From NCBI RefSeq assembly GCF_026000575.1, contig NZ_AP026910.1:496001-560000 (forward strand): a DNA stretch of 64,000 bases, read 5' to 3'. The stretch comes from Rhodoluna sp. KAS3 (GTDB lineage Bacteria; Actinomycetota; Actinomycetes; Actinomycetales; Microbacteriaceae). The notes beneath the pieces were generated by a model. The model had not been told where the DNA came from and did no database searches. It was given only the letters and a program-made list of their open reading frames with translations. The translations under genes were made by a program, and so were the position numbers. This document shows positions 19,408-29,544 of the stretch, piece by piece; position 1 is the first letter of the stretch; every line of letters starts with the position of its first letter.

Positions 19408-19863
19408 ATGCACTGTCCATTTTGCAGATTCGCCGATTCGCGCGTGACCGATTCGCGCACCTCAGATGATGGTTCATCGATTCGTCGTCGCCGTCAGTGC
19501 CCTGAGTGTGGCATGCGCTTCAGCACGACCGAAACCGCCAGCCTCACAGTGGTAAAGCGCAGCGGTGTGACCCAACCTTTCAGCCGTGACAAAATCATGA
19601 ACGGTGTTAGAAAAGCATGCCAGGGGCGTCCAGTTTCTGAATCAGACCTTGCACTCTTGGCCCAGACCGTTGAAGAAGACGTTCGGTCCACCGGCGCTGC
19701 TCAGCTCGAGGCAAACGACATCGGTCTTGCCATCCTGGAGCCACTTCGAAAGCTCGACGAGGTTGCTTTTATGCGTTTCGCCAGCGTTTATCAGGGTTGG
19801 GAGACTCTAGAAGATTTTGAGGCTGCGATCGGAAAGCTTCGGGCCAGCCACCAAGAACAGTAG
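19408..19863 (+). CDS. nrdR: Transcriptional repressor NrdR
   Basis: Zinc-ribbon and ATP-cone repressor of ribonucleotide reductase genes. The ATG at 19408 is chosen (151 residues) since GGAAGGG lies just upstream and the protein then begins [17 protein letters not shown], the family N-terminus. The zinc ligands are Cys3, Cys6, Cys31 and Cys34 (CPFC, CPEC). The ATP-cone follows from about residue 47 ([20 protein letters not shown]). It lies 53 bases before nrdJ, its expected target, and behind two NrdR boxes. Confidence 0.96.
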   Translation: MHCPFCRFADSRVTDSRTSDDGSSIRRRRQCPECGMRFSTTETASLTVVKRSGVTQPFSRDKIMNGVRKACQGRPVSESDLALLAQTVEEDVRSTGAAQLEANDIGLAILEPLRKLDEVAFMRFASVYQGWETLEDFEAAIGKLRASHQEQ

Positions 19864-19916
19864 TGTCGTACCCTCGGCTCAGAATTACTTTTTAGTCACA
19901 GACGAAAGGCAAGTTC

Positions 19917-22817
19917 ATGAATGACCACCAAGACTTCGGAGCTTCAACAGCAACCGGCCGCGGACTGACTATTAGCCGGATTTACACGCAAGAGGGTGTT
20001 CACCCTTACGACCAGGTCAATTGGGAATACCGCGACGTCGTGCAGACCAATTGGCAGACCGGCGAGACCATTTTTGAGCAAGCTGGCGTTGAATTCCCCG
20101 ACTTCTGGAGCATCAATGCCAGCACAATTGTGACTACAAAGTACTTCCGCGGTGCCGTTGGTGCTTCCGACCGCGAATTCAGTCTCAAACAACTGATCAA
20201 CCGCGTGGTCCACACCTACACACACGCGGGGCGTGAACACGGATATTTTGCCTCCGAGAATGACGCTACGGTTTTTGAGCACGAACTCACCTACATGCTG
20301 CTAAACCAGATCTTCAGCTTCAATTCACCAGTATGGTTCAACGTTGGCACCAAGAGCCCGCAACAGGTATCCGCCTGCTTCATTCTCGCCGTCGACGATT
20401 CAATGGATTCGATTTTGAACTGGTATCGCGAAGAGGGGCTGATCTTCAAAGGTGGTTCCGGAGCCGGTCTCAACCTCTCACGAATTCGCTCATCCAAGGA
20501 ACACCTCAAAAAGTCAGGCGGAACCGCGTCCGGCCCGGTTTCGTTCATGCGTGGGGCTGATGCCAGCGCTGGCACAATCAAGTCGGGCGGTGCCACGCGC
20601 CGAGCAGCCAAAATGGTAGTCCTAGACGTCGATCACCCGGACATCGAAGAATTCATTGAGACCAAGGCACGCGAAGAGGGCAAAATTCGCGTTCTCCGAG
20701 ACGCCGGTTACAACATGGAGCTCGGCGGCAAGGACATCATCTCCGTCCAGTACCAAAATGCCAATAACTCCGTGCGGGTAAATGCTGAGTTCATGGAAGC
20801 GGTGGAACACGGTGGCTCTTTTGGTCTTCGTGCCCGCACCACTGGTGAAGTGATCGAAACCGTTGATGCACGCGAACTATTTGCAAAAATTGCTGATGCT
20901 GCGTGGCAATGTGCCGACCCAGGTATTCAGTACGACGACATTATTAACGACTGGCACACAACTCCCGAGTCAGGCCGAATTTCAGCATCTAACCCTTGCT
21001 CGGAATACATGCACCTTGACAACTCAAGCTGCAACCTAGCCTCGCTCAACCTGCTCAAGTTCCTGCTTCCAGACGGTTCTTTTGACAGCGATACCTTCAT
21101 CAAGGCCAATGAACTTATTTTTACGGCCATGGACATTTCGATTTGCTTTGCCGACTTCCCAACCGAGGCAATTGCCGAGACAACTCGTGCTTTCCGCCAA
21201 CTAGGCATTGGCTATGCAAATCTCGGGGCCCTACTTATGGCGATTGGCGTTCCTTATGACAGTCGCGAAGGTTTTGCACTAGCGGCCGCAATCACCTCAC
21301 TGATGACAGCAACCGCTTATCGCCGTTCGGCAGAGCTAGCCGGTGTAGTCGGGGCTTACGAGGGCTTTGCTAAAAACCAGTTCGCTCACGAGCGAATTAT
21401 GGCCAAGCACCAAGAGGCAAGTTTGCAGGTTGATCCGGTCAGCCAAATTGATGCTGACGTAATCGATGCAGCCAATTATCAGTGGGCTTTGAACCGTGAA
21501 ATCGGTGCCCAAAATGGCTGGCGCAACGCCCAGGCCTCGCTCTTAGCCCCAACCGGGACCATCGGATTCATGATGGATTGCGACACGACTGGAATCGAAC
21601 CTGATTTCTCACTAGTCAAGTACAAGAAGCTCTCAACTGGCGGTTCGATGCAGATCGTCAACCAAACTATTCCGTTTGCGCTTCACCGCCTTGGCTATGC
21701 CCAAGAAACCATTGAGCAAATCATTGAGCACATTGGTCAGCACGGTCACGTGGTTGATGCTCCTGGTTTGAAGCTCGAACACTATCCAATTTTTGATACC
21801 GCGATTGGCGTCCGGGCAATTGAGCCGATGGGTCATGTCCGCATGATGGCTGCGGTTCAACCGTTCCTGTCGGGTGCTATTTCAAAGACCGTAAACATGC
21901 CTGAGACAGCTACTCGCGAGGAAATCGCTGACGTGTACTTCCAGGGCTGGAAAATGGGCCTGAAGGCTCTGGCCATCTATCGTGACAACTGTAAAGTCGG
22001 TCAGCCACTTTCTGACGCCAAGGCAAAATCTGCCCCCGCTGCAGACAGTGATCAAAAACTAGTCTCTTCAGGGCTGGGTTCGCCAATGGCTCACCCAGTT
22101 CGAAAGCGCCTGCCAAAGTCGCGGCCATCATCAACAACTTCGTTCACTGTGGGCGGAGCTGAGGGGTACATGACCGCCGGCTCTTACCCTGACGGTGGCC
22201 TCGGTGAGGTATTCCTCAAGCTTGGTAAACAGGGCTCAACCTTGGCCGGCGTAATGGACGCATTCTCGATTGCAGTCTCGATCGGCCTGCAATATGGCGT
22301 CCCACTTGAAACCTTTGTGCAAAAGTTCACGAATGTGTCCTTCGAGCCGGCTGGACTGACCGATGACGCCGACATTCGAATGGCCAAGTCGCTGATGGAT
22401 TACATTTTCAGGCGCCTGGCTCTCGACTACTTGCCAATCGAGACGCGAACCTACCTAGGTATTCTCTCCTCGGAGGAGCGCACCGCCGCACTCGATGCCA
22501 ATTCGGCCTACGGACTGCCAGAGGTTGTCCCGCAAACAACTCAGCCTGCTTCGAACAACACCGACTCACCAATTTCCGCAGGAGCGGCGGTTGACGACGC
22601 ACTGCGTCAGGTGGCCGACGCAGTAGCTGAGGTAGTTGTTGAAACGCCGCCACAGGCCAGTGTGAAACGCGAGATTCATTCCTCAGCCGAGCTTTTCGAA
22701 ATGCTGCAGGGCACTGAATCAGATGCGCCACTTTGTTTCAACTGCGGTATCAAGATGCGTCCGTCTGGTTCCTGCCACGTTTGTGAGGGTTGTGGCTCAA
22801 CCTCGGGCTGCAGCTAG
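19917..22817 (+). CDS. nrdJ: Adenosylcobalamin-dependent ribonucleoside-diphosphate reductase (class II)
   Basis: Makes deoxynucleotides using coenzyme B12 to form the thiyl radical, independent of oxygen. The 966 residues match the long class II form: NSPVWFNVG, the substrate-site stretch KGGSGAGLNLSRIRSS, NPCSEYMHLDNSSCNLASLN with active-site Asn, Cys and Glu, and LLAPTGTIGFMMDCDT. The C-terminus carries a cysteine cluster (CFNCGIKMRPSGSCHVCEGC) that may re-reduce the active site. No class I nrdAB or class III nrdD gene is in the window. Start ATG with a GAAAGG site upstream. Confidence 0.96.
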   Translation: MNDHQDFGASTATGRGLTISRIYTQEGVHPYDQVNWEYRDVVQTNWQTGETIFEQAGVEFPDFWSINASTIVTTKYFRGAVGASDREFSLKQLINRVVHTYTHAGREHGYFASENDATVFEHELTYMLLNQIFSFNSPVWFNVGTKSPQQVSACFILAVDDSMDSILNWYREEGLIFKGGSGAGLNLSRIRSSKEHLKKSGGTASGPVSFMRGADASAGTIKSGGATRRAAKMVVLDVDHPDIEEFIETKAREEGKIRVLRDAGYNMELGGKDIISVQYQNANNSVRVNAEFMEAVEHGGSFGLRARTTGEVIETVDARELFAKIADAAWQCADPGIQYDDIINDWHTTPESGRISASNPCSEYMHLDNSSCNLASLNLLKFLLPDGSFDSDTFIKANELIFTAMDISICFADFPTEAIAETTRAFRQLGIGYANLGALLMAIGVPYDSREGFALAAAITSLMTATAYRRSAELAGVVGAYEGFAKNQFAHERIMAKHQEASLQVDPVSQIDADVIDAANYQWALNREIGAQNGWRNAQASLLAPTGTIGFMMDCDTTGIEPDFSLVKYKKLSTGGSMQIVNQTIPFALHRLGYAQETIEQIIEHIGQHGHVVDAPGLKLEHYPIFDTAIGVRAIEPMGHVRMMAAVQPFLSGAISKTVNMPETATREEIADVYFQGWKMGLKALAIYRDNCKVGQPLSDAKAKSAPAADSDQKLVSSGLGSPMAHPVRKRLPKSRPSSTTSFTVGGAEGYMTAGSYPDGGLGEVFLKLGKQGSTLAGVMDAFSIAVSIGLQYGVPLETFVQKFTNVSFEPAGLTDDADIRMAKSLMDYIFRRLALDYLPIETRTYLGILSSEERTAALDANSAYGLPEVVPQTTQPASNNTDSPISAGAAVDDALRQVADAVAEVVVETPPQASVKREIHSSAELFEMLQGTESDAPLCFNCGIKMRPSGSCHVCEGCGSTSGCS

Positions 22818-22826
22818 TCGCTGAGG

Positions 22827-22832
22827 TATTCT
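22827..22832 (+). promoter_or_regulatory. Candidate -10 element for leaderless pyrD mRNA
   Basis: TATTCT, then exactly six bases, then the pyrD GTG at 22839. It lies in the 21-base gap after nrdJ. No good ribosome binding site stands at the right distance. Confidence 0.4.
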
Positions 22833-22838
22833 TTACCG

Positions 22839-23861
22839 GTGCTGTATCGCCTAATTTTTAAACTTTTCTTCGCTCGTCTAGATGCTGAGCAAGCTCACCA
22901 CATCGGAATGTTTGGCATTCGGTTTGCGGGTGCCATTGGGCTCACAAAGTTGGCTCGGGTTCGCACCAGCGGTCGCGGATCAGTCCAGGCTTTTGGTCTT
23001 CACTTCGATGCTCCATTTGGTGTAGCCGCTGGCTTTGACAAAAATGCAGTGGCTATCAAAGCTCTCGGAGAGCTTGGGTTCTCTCACGTTGAAATTGGCA
23101 CCGTAACGGCAATTCCTCAGGGTGGCAACGAAAAACCACGCTTGTTTCGCTTGATTCCTGACCGTGCCCTGATTAACCGCATGGGATTTAACAACGATGG
23201 CGCTCAGGTCGTGGCAAATCGGTTAGAGAAACTCAGGGCCCGTCACGGTTCAAACCTGCCGGTCATCGGCGTCAACATTGGCAAGAGTCGAGTGGTTGAG
23301 GTTGAGCAGGCAGAATCTGACTATCGAGCCAGCGCTCGTTTGCTAGCTCCACATGCTGACTATTTGGCAGTGAATGTTTCATCACCAAATACGCCAGGTC
23401 TGCGTTCGCTGCAATCGGTTGAAGCCTTGGCGCCAATCCTGACTGCTGTGCTACAAGAAGCAGGAAGCACCCCGGTGCTAGTAAAGATTGCCCCAGATCT
23501 TGCTGATGAGGACATTGCGGCAGTTGCAGATTTGGCATTTGACATCGGGTTGGCCGGTTTGATTGCTACCAACACAACAATTTCTCGCGATGGCCTCAAA
23601 ACTAACCCCAACATCGTCGCTGCAGCTGGCGCCGGAGGGCTTTCGGGCGCTCCGCTCAAGGCAAGATCGCTCGAGGTGCTCCGCTTGCTTAGGGCTCGCC
23701 TAAATGGCCGGGTTGCCATTATTTCTGTTGGCGGAATCGAAACCGCGGCTGAAGCGCAAGAACGCTTGGATAACGGTGCAACCCTGGTCCAGGGTTACAC
23801 AGGATTTATCTACGAGGGTCCGCTCTGGGCAAGGCGAATCAACCGCGAACTAACTCGCTAA
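22839..23861 (+). CDS. pyrD: Dihydroorotate dehydrogenase (quinone), class 2
   Basis: FMN enzyme that oxidises dihydroorotate to orotate and passes electrons to menaquinone at the membrane. The 340 residues have the class 2 N-terminal helical region ([20 protein letters not shown]), then [41 protein letters not shown] and the C-terminal FMN phosphate site [20 protein letters not shown] with [12 protein letters not shown]. The serine of [12 protein letters not shown] is the usual class 2 catalytic base. GTG start. A strong bidirectional terminator follows at once. Confidence 0.95.
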   Translation: MLYRLIFKLFFARLDAEQAHHIGMFGIRFAGAIGLTKLARVRTSGRGSVQAFGLHFDAPFGVAAGFDKNAVAIKALGELGFSHVEIGTVTAIPQGGNEKPRLFRLIPDRALINRMGFNNDGAQVVANRLEKLRARHGSNLPVIGVNIGKSRVVEVEQAESDYRASARLLAPHADYLAVNVSSPNTPGLRSLQSVEALAPILTAVLQEAGSTPVLVKIAPDLADEDIAAVADLAFDIGLAGLIATNTTISRDGLKTNPNIVAAAGAGGLSGAPLKARSLEVLRLLRARLNGRVAIISVGGIETAAEAQERLDNGATLVQGYTGFIYEGPLWARRINRELTR

Positions 23862-23862
23862 T

Positions 23863-23895
23863 AAAAAAGGACCGCCATCAAGGCGGTCCTTTTTT
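23863..23895. terminator. Bidirectional intrinsic terminator, pyrD / DUF3043 gene
   Basis: AAAAAAGGACCGCC, loop ATCAA, then GGCGGTCCTTTTTT. The perfect stem with A and T runs on either side serves both pyrD on the plus strand and the convergent gene ending at 23910. Confidence 0.93.
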
Positions 23896-23909
23896 GCTGA
23901 GTCGTTTGG

Positions 23910-24446
23910 CTACTTTTTGCGGCCGCGCTTTACACGGGCTTTTGGCAAGCGCATTGGGCGCATCTGAATCGAGCGCATCGCGGCGTACCAGCGAAGGCCT
24001 GACTCTACCTTGTCGGCTCCATACTTTTCGGCAAGTTCCTTGGTAGCTCCGCGGCCGATCAAAGTTGCATTTACACCCACAACAATGAACAACAACCACA
24101 TGGCGACCAGTGTGGTCAGCTGAACAATGTAGCTGTCGATGGCCGAGATGATGATGACCAAAAACAGCGTCGGCATAACCATTTCGCCGGCAGTGAATCT
24201 TGAGTCCACGTAGTCACGCACAAAAGCGCGCTGTGGTCCTCGGTCGCGAGCACTTAGGTACTTCTCGTCGCCTCGAGCCATACCCTCGCGTGCGCGTAGA
24301 CGTTCTTCTTTCAGGCGAGCCTTGGCAGCGGCACGAGCCTCTGGGCTTCGGTCGCCAACCAGTGGCTTGCGGTTTAGCGCTTCGCGTTCTTTACGGCTCG
24401 GGGTAGGGCGCCCCTTTGGCTCGGCAGATTTCTTTTGCTCGGTCAT
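23910..24446 (-). CDS. DUF3043 family membrane protein
   Basis: Actinobacterial protein of unknown function. The 178 residues start with a strongly charged cytoplasmic part rich in Lys, Arg and Glu (KGRPTPSRKEREALNRKP). Two membrane segments lie around residues 92-112 and 116-135 (LFLVIIISAIDSYIVQL, MWLLFIVVGVNATLI), and the tail is basic (RLPKARVKRGRKK). The stretch RDYVDSRFTAGEMVMP before the first membrane segment is typical of DUF3043. GAGGA lies before the ATG. The flanking M20 peptidase gene is divergent. Confidence 0.82.
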   Translation of the reverse strand: MTEQKKSAEPKGRPTPSRKEREALNRKPLVGDRSPEARAAAKARLKEERLRAREGMARGDEKYLSARDRGPQRAFVRDYVDSRFTAGEMVMPTLFLVIIISAIDSYIVQLTTLVAMWLLFIVVGVNATLIGRGATKELAEKYGADKVESGLRWYAAMRSIQMRPMRLPKARVKRGRKK

Positions 24447-24475
24447 TAATGTCCTCAGTAACTTGCTTGGGCTTA

Positions 24476-24481
24476 TAGATT
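24476..24481 (+). promoter_or_regulatory. Candidate -10 element for leaderless M20 peptidase mRNA
   Basis: TAGATT, then exactly six bases, then the ATG at 24488. No ribosome binding site is present. Confidence 0.5.
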
Positions 24482-24487
24482 ACTCTC

Positions 24488-25891
24488 ATGACCTCAGTGC
24501 CAGACTCAGAATTCAGCCGATTTGCCCAAGATTCGGCCTCCAGTGTCGACAACCGCTTTGAGGTCACGCTTAGCTCGCTTATTGAGCTATCCAAGGTGCC
24601 TGGAATCGCCTGGGAGGCCTTTGATAGTTCAAATCTTGATACCAGCGCTCAGATGGTCGCTGATTTGTTCAGAAACCTAAATATTTTTGACTTTGTCGAG
24701 GTTAGAAGATCCGCAGTTGACGGAAAACCCGGCGCACCGGCTGTTATCGCCAGACGAGCTGCCAAAAACGGCAAACCTCAGGTGCTCCTCTATGCCCATC
24801 ATGATGTTCAGCCGCCGGGCAACATAGATGACTGGAAAACCAAACCATTCGAGCCGGTAAGAACCGAGGATCGAATTTTTGGCAGGGGAGTGGCTGACGA
24901 CAAGGCGGGCATTGTTGCCCACCTGGCAGCACTACAGGCCCTAGTCGATTCGAAGGGTAAAGACTTTGACCTCGGTATTTCACTCTTCATTGAGGGTGAG
25001 GAGGAGGCCGGTTCTCCCACCTTCAGAAACTTTCTCGAAGAAAACCAAGCTGATCTAGCCGCTGATGTAATCATCGTTGCCGACTCAGGAAACTGGACCA
25101 CCGAAATTCCTGCCCTGACTACCACCCTCCGAGGATTGGTTTCGGTGGTTGTTCAGGTGAAGACCCTGGATCATGCCGTGCACTCAGGAATGTACGGGGG
25201 AGCGGTGCCCGATGCGATGTTAGCCACAATCAAATTACTCGCCAGCCTGCATGATGACCAAGGTGAGGTTGCGGTAGCGGGCCTCAAATCAGCCCAAACC
25301 GACGAACTGGCCTATTCCGAGAATTCTCTGAGGCAGGACTCAGGGCTTTTGCCTAACACTCAAACAATCGGATCTGGCGGCATCCTGCAGAGAATTTGGG
25401 GCAAGCCGGCCATCACTGTAATCGGTATCGACGGGCAACCAGTTGCCCTGTCCTCGAACACCCTTTTACCGAGTGTGAGGGCCAAAATCAGCATGAGAAT
25501 AGCACCGGGGCAAGATCCGGCCGAGGCGCTGAACCTCCTAAAAGCTCATCTTCTAGGTCACACGCCGTTTGGTGCTGAGCTTTCATTTGGTGAAGTTGAA
25601 TTGGGCAAGCCTTTTGACATGGATGATTCTGGCTGGGCAGCTCAGTTGGTAAAGAAATCCTTGGCTCACGGATGGAGTGCGGCTCCGGTGAACATTGGTA
25701 TCGGCGGCTCAATTCCTTTCATCGCAGACTTGACCGAGGTATTTCCGTCGGCCCAAATTCTGGTTACCGGAGTTGAGGACCCAGATTCGCGAGCTCACAG
25801 CCCTAACGAATCCGTTCACATTGAAAGCCTAAGAAAAGCCATGGTTTCTGAGGCGATTTTCCTGCTTGCAGGGAATGAACTTCAGCTCTGA
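24488..25891 (+). CDS. M20 family metallopeptidase (dipeptidase)
   Basis: Cytoplasmic zinc peptidase of the M20 family. The 467 residues carry the metal and catalytic motifs LLYAHHDVQPPG (His and Asp), GRGVADDKAGIVAHLAALQ (bridging Asp) and EGEEEAGSPTF (catalytic Glu pair). The dimerisation insert follows, and a late histidine lies in DPDSRAHSPNESVHIESLR. Length and motifs fit the dipeptidase/ArgE/DapE branch that cleaves dipeptides in amino acid scavenging; the exact substrate cannot be told from sequence. The transcript is probably leaderless. Confidence 0.88.
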   Translation: MTSVPDSEFSRFAQDSASSVDNRFEVTLSSLIELSKVPGIAWEAFDSSNLDTSAQMVADLFRNLNIFDFVEVRRSAVDGKPGAPAVIARRAAKNGKPQVLLYAHHDVQPPGNIDDWKTKPFEPVRTEDRIFGRGVADDKAGIVAHLAALQALVDSKGKDFDLGISLFIEGEEEAGSPTFRNFLEENQADLAADVIIVADSGNWTTEIPALTTTLRGLVSVVVQVKTLDHAVHSGMYGGAVPDAMLATIKLLASLHDDQGEVAVAGLKSAQTDELAYSENSLRQDSGLLPNTQTIGSGGILQRIWGKPAITVIGIDGQPVALSSNTLLPSVRAKISMRIAPGQDPAEALNLLKAHLLGHTPFGAELSFGEVELGKPFDMDDSGWAAQLVKKSLAHGWSAAPVNIGIGGSIPFIADLTEVFPSAQILVTGVEDPDSRAHSPNESVHIESLRKAMVSEAIFLLAGNELQL

Positions 25892-25895
25892 GGGG

Positions 25896-25924
25896 TTCAC
25901 TTACAGCGTCGAGAAAGTTAGACT
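25896..25924 (+). promoter_or_regulatory. Candidate promoter of the Fe-S carrier gene
   Basis: A -35-like TTCACT at 25896-25901 and a -10 TAGACT at 25919-25924 are 17 bases apart, within GTTAGACTTA. The start codon is at 25957, so the leader would be about 25 bases and has a weak purine-rich site (GAAAGCGGA). Confidence 0.5.
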
Positions 25925-25956
25925 TATCTCACCAAAGTACGTAGAAAGCGGACCAA

Positions 25957-26298
25957 ATGACTCAGACTCTAGAAACCGGCGTAACTCTTACCGAGCAGGC
26001 TCAGGACAAGGTTCGCACTCTCATTTCTGCTGAGGGTCGCGACGACCTGCGTTTGCGCGTAGCAGTCCAGCCTGGAGGTTGTTCAGGACTTATTTACCAG
26101 CTTTACTTTGACGAGCAGTTGGCCGAGGGTGACGTCGTATCAGAGTTCAACGGCGTTGAGGTTGTAGTAGACAAAATGAGTGTTCCTTACCTCGACGGAG
26201 CTTCTATTGACTTCGAAGACACCATCCAGAAGCAGGGTTTCACCATCGACAACCCAAATGCAGCTGGTTCATGTGCCTGCGGCGATTCATTCAACTAG
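25957..26298 (+). CDS. erpA: A-type iron-sulfur cluster carrier (ErpA/IscA family)
   Basis: Small A-type carrier that passes Fe-S clusters to target proteins. The 113 residues have the three conserved cysteines: Cys42 in QPGGCSGLIYQ, and Cys106 and Cys108 in AGSCACGDSF. Targets nearby could include the Rieske subunit QcrA, but that is inference. It stands alone with its own promoter and is closed by an intrinsic terminator. The symbol erpA is by family resemblance; members of this family are also called IscA or SufA. Confidence 0.9.
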   Translation: MTQTLETGVTLTEQAQDKVRTLISAEGRDDLRLRVAVQPGGCSGLIYQLYFDEQLAEGDVVSEFNGVEVVVDKMSVPYLDGASIDFEDTIQKQGFTIDNPNAAGSCACGDSFN

Positions 26299-26320
26299 AC
26301 ACAATTCAGAAAAAATTTCT

Positions 26321-26357
26321 AAAACCCCGATTTGCTCAGCGGCGAATCGGGGTTTTT
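26321..26357 (+). terminator. Intrinsic terminator after the Fe-S carrier gene
   Basis: AAAACCCCGATT, a 12-base loop, then AATCGGGGTTTTT. Stem of eight or more GC-containing pairs followed by a T run. Confidence 0.92.
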
Positions 26358-26457
26358 CTGTTCAAAAATCCGTTATTCAACAGCGTTTGTGGCTCGATGG
26401 CGGCCACAATGAGCGTAGGATAGACAACGTAACGATTCGATATTCGAAGGGTCGATT

Positions 26458-27315
26458 GTGCTAAAAAAGCGTGCAATTAAGTGGGCAGCCTTGCCTACTG
26501 CAGCATCATTGATGTTGCTCCTCAGTGGCTGTACTCCTCAGGAGTTCCAGCGTGGTTTGCTGCCGGGTGAAACCGGTGTAACCAACCACACCGAGCGCAT
26601 TGTTGGTCTCTGGACCACATCATGGATTGTCCTATGGATCGTCGGTGGTATTGCTTGGGCTCTGATGTTCTGGGCAATCATCGTCTACCGTCGCCGCAAG
26701 GGAGACACCGCACCACCTTCGCAGCTTCGTTACAACAACCCGATTGAGACCATGTTCACCGTGGTCCCGCTAATCATCACCATCGGATTCTTCGCCTTCA
26801 CTGCCCGCGACATGGCAGCCATCGAGGCACCGGTTGCAAACCCGGACGTAGAAATCGAAGTTATCGGTAAGCAGTGGAGCTGGGACTTCAACTACGTTGA
26901 CGGCAACGTTTACGACTCTGGTGTTCAGTCTGACTTTGATGGCGAAGAGGGTGCTGAAGCAAAGCTTCCAACCTTGTACCTGCCAGTCAACAAGTCAGTC
27001 AAGATTGACCTTTCTGCTCGCGACGTAATCCACTCTTTCTGGGTAATCGACTTCCTTTACAAGAAGGACATGTTCCCGGGTCGCACCAACACCATGTACT
27101 TCACCCCTCAGGTTGAGGGAACCTACCAGGGTAAGTGTGCTGAGCTCTGTGGTGAGTACCACTCATTGATGTTGTTCAACGTCAAGGTTGTCTCACAGGC
27201 CGAGTATGACGCTCACCTTGCTGACCTAGCTGCAGCCGGCAATGTCGGTCAGCTGGATGAAACCTACGACCGCAACCAGAACCTTCCTGGCGACAACCCA
27301 GAGATCAGAGGATAA
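26458..27315 (+). CDS. ctaC: Cytochrome c oxidase subunit II
   Basis: CuA-bearing subunit of the aa3 oxidase. The 285 residues begin with a lipoprotein signal peptide whose lipobox is LLLSGC near residue 24, followed by two membrane segments and the outer cupredoxin domain. CuA ligands are visible: a histidine in [12 protein letters not shown], cysteines at about 227 and 231 in [12 protein letters not shown], and the histidine and methionine of the same motif. GTG start with GAAGGG upstream; a possible -10 TAGGAT lies near 26416. First gene of ctaCDF. Confidence 0.96.
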   Translation: MLKKRAIKWAALPTAASLMLLLSGCTPQEFQRGLLPGETGVTNHTERIVGLWTTSWIVLWIVGGIAWALMFWAIIVYRRRKGDTAPPSQLRYNNPIETMFTVVPLIITIGFFAFTARDMAAIEAPVANPDVEIEVIGKQWSWDFNYVDGNVYDSGVQSDFDGEEGAEAKLPTLYLPVNKSVKIDLSARDVIHSFWVIDFLYKKDMFPGRTNTMYFTPQVEGTYQGKCAELCGEYHSLMLFNVKVVSQAEYDAHLADLAAAGNVGQLDETYDRNQNLPGDNPEIRG

Positions 27316-27320
27316 GGACT

Positions 27321-28997
27321 ATGGCTACCGCAACTGCAACCAAGCCGGCCTACGGAACTTCTAAGAAGACCAAGGGACAGATCCTGGTCGACTGGCTAAC
27401 CACAACCGATCACAAGAAGATCGGTTACCTGTACCTAATTACCTCGTTCGCATACTTCCTTATCGGTGGTGTGATGGCATTGGTAATTCGTGCCCAGCTG
27501 GCTGCCCCTGGTCTTGACATCGTTCAGACCAAAGAGCAGTACAACCAGTTGTTCACCATGCACGGAACCATCATGTTGCTGATGTTCGCGACCCCATTGT
27601 TTGCGGCATTCGCCAACATCTTGATGCCAGTTCAGATTGGTGCTCCAGACGTGGCATTCCCTCGTCTAAACGCCATCGCCTACTGGTTCTACTTCTTCGG
27701 TTCATTCGTAGCTGTTGCTGGTTTCTTCACCCCACAGGGTGCAGCAAGCTTCGGTTGGTTTGCTTACGCTCCGCTAAACAGCACCACATTCTCGCCTGGT
27801 CTAGGTGGCGACCTGTGGGTATTCGGTCTTGCCCTTAGCGGTTTCGGAACCATCATGGGTGGTGTCAACTTCATCACCACGATTTTGACGATGCGTGCTC
27901 CTGGTATGACCATGTTCCGTTTGCCAATTTTTGTTTGGAACACTCTGGTTACCTCGATTCTGGTCATCATGTGTTTCCCTCCTCTTGCGGCTGCACTGTT
28001 TGCACTGGGTGCCGACCGTCGTTTCGACGCTCACATCTTCGACCCAGCTAACGGTGGCCCAATGCTTTGGCAGCACCTGTTCTGGTTCTTCGGCCACCCA
28101 GAGGTTTACATCCTTGCGTTGCCGTTCTTCGGAATCATTTCTGAAATCTTCCCGGTCTTCAGCCGCAAGCCAATCTTTGGTTACAAGACCTTGGTCTACG
28201 CAACCATCGCTATTGCTGCGCTGTCGATGACTGTTTGGGCGCACCATATGTACGTGACCGGTTCGGTGCTACTACCGTTCTTCGCGTTCACCACCATGCT
28301 TATCGCAGTGCCTACCGGTGTAAAGATCTTCAACTGGATTGGTACCTTCTGGAAGGGCTCAGTCTCGTTCGAAACCCCAATGCTTTACGCACTGGGCTTC
28401 TTGACTACCTTCATCTTCGGTGGTTTGACCGGTGTAATCCTTGCTTCACCAGCACTGGACTTCCACCTGTCTGACAGCTACTTCGTAGTTGCTCACTTCC
28501 ACTACGTAGTCTTCGGTACCGTTGTGTTCGCAATGTTTGCCGGTATCTACTTCTGGTACCCAAAGATGACCGGAAAGATGCTGAACGAGCGCCTAGGAAA
28601 GATCCAGTTCTGGCTATTGTTCACCGGTTTCCACGTGACCTTCTTGATTCAGCACTGGTTGGGCATCATCGGTATGCCACGTCGTTACGCGACCTACCTG
28701 CCTGAAGACGGTTTCACCTGGATGAACGGCGTTTCAACAGCTGGTTCGGCATTGCTAGCACTGTCTGTGATTCCGTTCCTATGGAATATCTACATCACCG
28801 CTCGTAAGGGTGAAAAGACCACCCTGAACGACCCATGGGGCTACGGACGCTCACTTGAGTGGGCTACAGCTACTCCGTTCCCACGCCACAACTTCACCTC
28901 AATTCCACGTGTGCGTTCAGAGTCTCCAGCATTCGACTTGAACCACCCAGAGTACGCAGCGCCTGAGGCTAAGGCTTCTGCTGCACCAAAGAAGTAA
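27321..28997 (+). CDS. ctaD: Cytochrome c oxidase subunit I
   Basis: Catalytic subunit holding heme a and the heme a3-CuB centre. The 558 residues have twelve membrane segments. Motifs: [16 protein letters not shown] (heme a histidine), [17 protein letters not shown] (CuB histidine and cross-linked tyrosine), [10 protein letters not shown] (CuB histidines) and [19 protein letters not shown] (heme a3 and heme a ligands). AGAGGATAAGG precedes the ATG, and the gap to ctaC is only five bases. Confidence 0.97.
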   Translation: MATATATKPAYGTSKKTKGQILVDWLTTTDHKKIGYLYLITSFAYFLIGGVMALVIRAQLAAPGLDIVQTKEQYNQLFTMHGTIMLLMFATPLFAAFANILMPVQIGAPDVAFPRLNAIAYWFYFFGSFVAVAGFFTPQGAASFGWFAYAPLNSTTFSPGLGGDLWVFGLALSGFGTIMGGVNFITTILTMRAPGMTMFRLPIFVWNTLVTSILVIMCFPPLAAALFALGADRRFDAHIFDPANGGPMLWQHLFWFFGHPEVYILALPFFGIISEIFPVFSRKPIFGYKTLVYATIAIAALSMTVWAHHMYVTGSVLLPFFAFTTMLIAVPTGVKIFNWIGTFWKGSVSFETPMLYALGFLTTFIFGGLTGVILASPALDFHLSDSYFVVAHFHYVVFGTVVFAMFAGIYFWYPKMTGKMLNERLGKIQFWLLFTGFHVTFLIQHWLGIIGMPRRYATYLPEDGFTWMNGVSTAGSALLALSVIPFLWNIYITARKGEKTTLNDPWGYGRSLEWATATPFPRHNFTSIPRVRSESPAFDLNHPEYAAPEAKASAAPKK

Positions 28998-29008
28998 GGG
29001 CTAGCAGC

Positions 29009-29422
29009 ATGAAGTTCAACGGAAACCTATTCTGGTTCCTAACCGTCTTCTACTTTGTAGATGCAATCGGTTATGCCATCTGGTGGTACAACACCAATGG
29101 TGGTTACGAGCCAATTGGTACCGCGGCTATCGCGATGCTCGGCTTTATGTCGGCTTTCTTGGCGTTCTACATCAAGAAGACCCACAAGGTACAGGGTCCG
29201 GTTCCTGAGGACCGCCTAGACGCAAACATCGAAGATGGTGACTCTGAGATTGGCTACTTCGCCCCTTGGAGCTGGTGGCCACTATTCCTTGGTCTATTCG
29301 CATCGATGGCTTTCGCAGCCTTGGCAGTGGGTTGGTGGCTGTTCTTCATCGCCTTCCCACTCTGCTTGGTAGCGATCATCGGATTCGTATTCGAACGTAG
29401 CCGTGGCCTAAACGCCCACTAA
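29009..29422 (+). CDS. ctaF: Actinobacterial cytochrome c oxidase subunit IV
   Basis: Small accessory subunit of the actinobacterial aa3 oxidase. The 137 residues have four hydrophobic segments (two near the N-terminus, two near the C-terminus) and the conserved middle stretch DRLDANIEDGDSEIGYFAPW followed by SWWPLFLGLFA, typical of Pfam COX4_pro_2. It lies 11 bases after ctaD and closes the ctaC-ctaD-ctaF operon before a strong terminator. Confidence 0.94.
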   Translation: MKFNGNLFWFLTVFYFVDAIGYAIWWYNTNGGYEPIGTAAIAMLGFMSAFLAFYIKKTHKVQGPVPEDRLDANIEDGDSEIGYFAPWSWWPLFLGLFASMAFAALAVGWWLFFIAFPLCLVAIIGFVFERSRGLNAH

Positions 29423-29431
29423 AGGCTTATG

Positions 29432-29468
29432 AAAATGCCCCAGCCACTAGTTGGTTGGGGCATTTTTT
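29432..29468. terminator. Intrinsic terminator after ctaCDF
   Basis: AAAATGCCCCAGCC, short loop, then GGTTGGGGCATTTTTT. It ends ctaF and may also serve the reverse-strand TipAS-like gene that ends at 29545. Confidence 0.93.
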
Positions 29469-29544
29469 GCGCTAGATCGATGAGCGTGCACGTTTCATTG
29501 CGGAATCACTAATGACACAGGGGAGAGGCCAGGGGCAGTTCGCG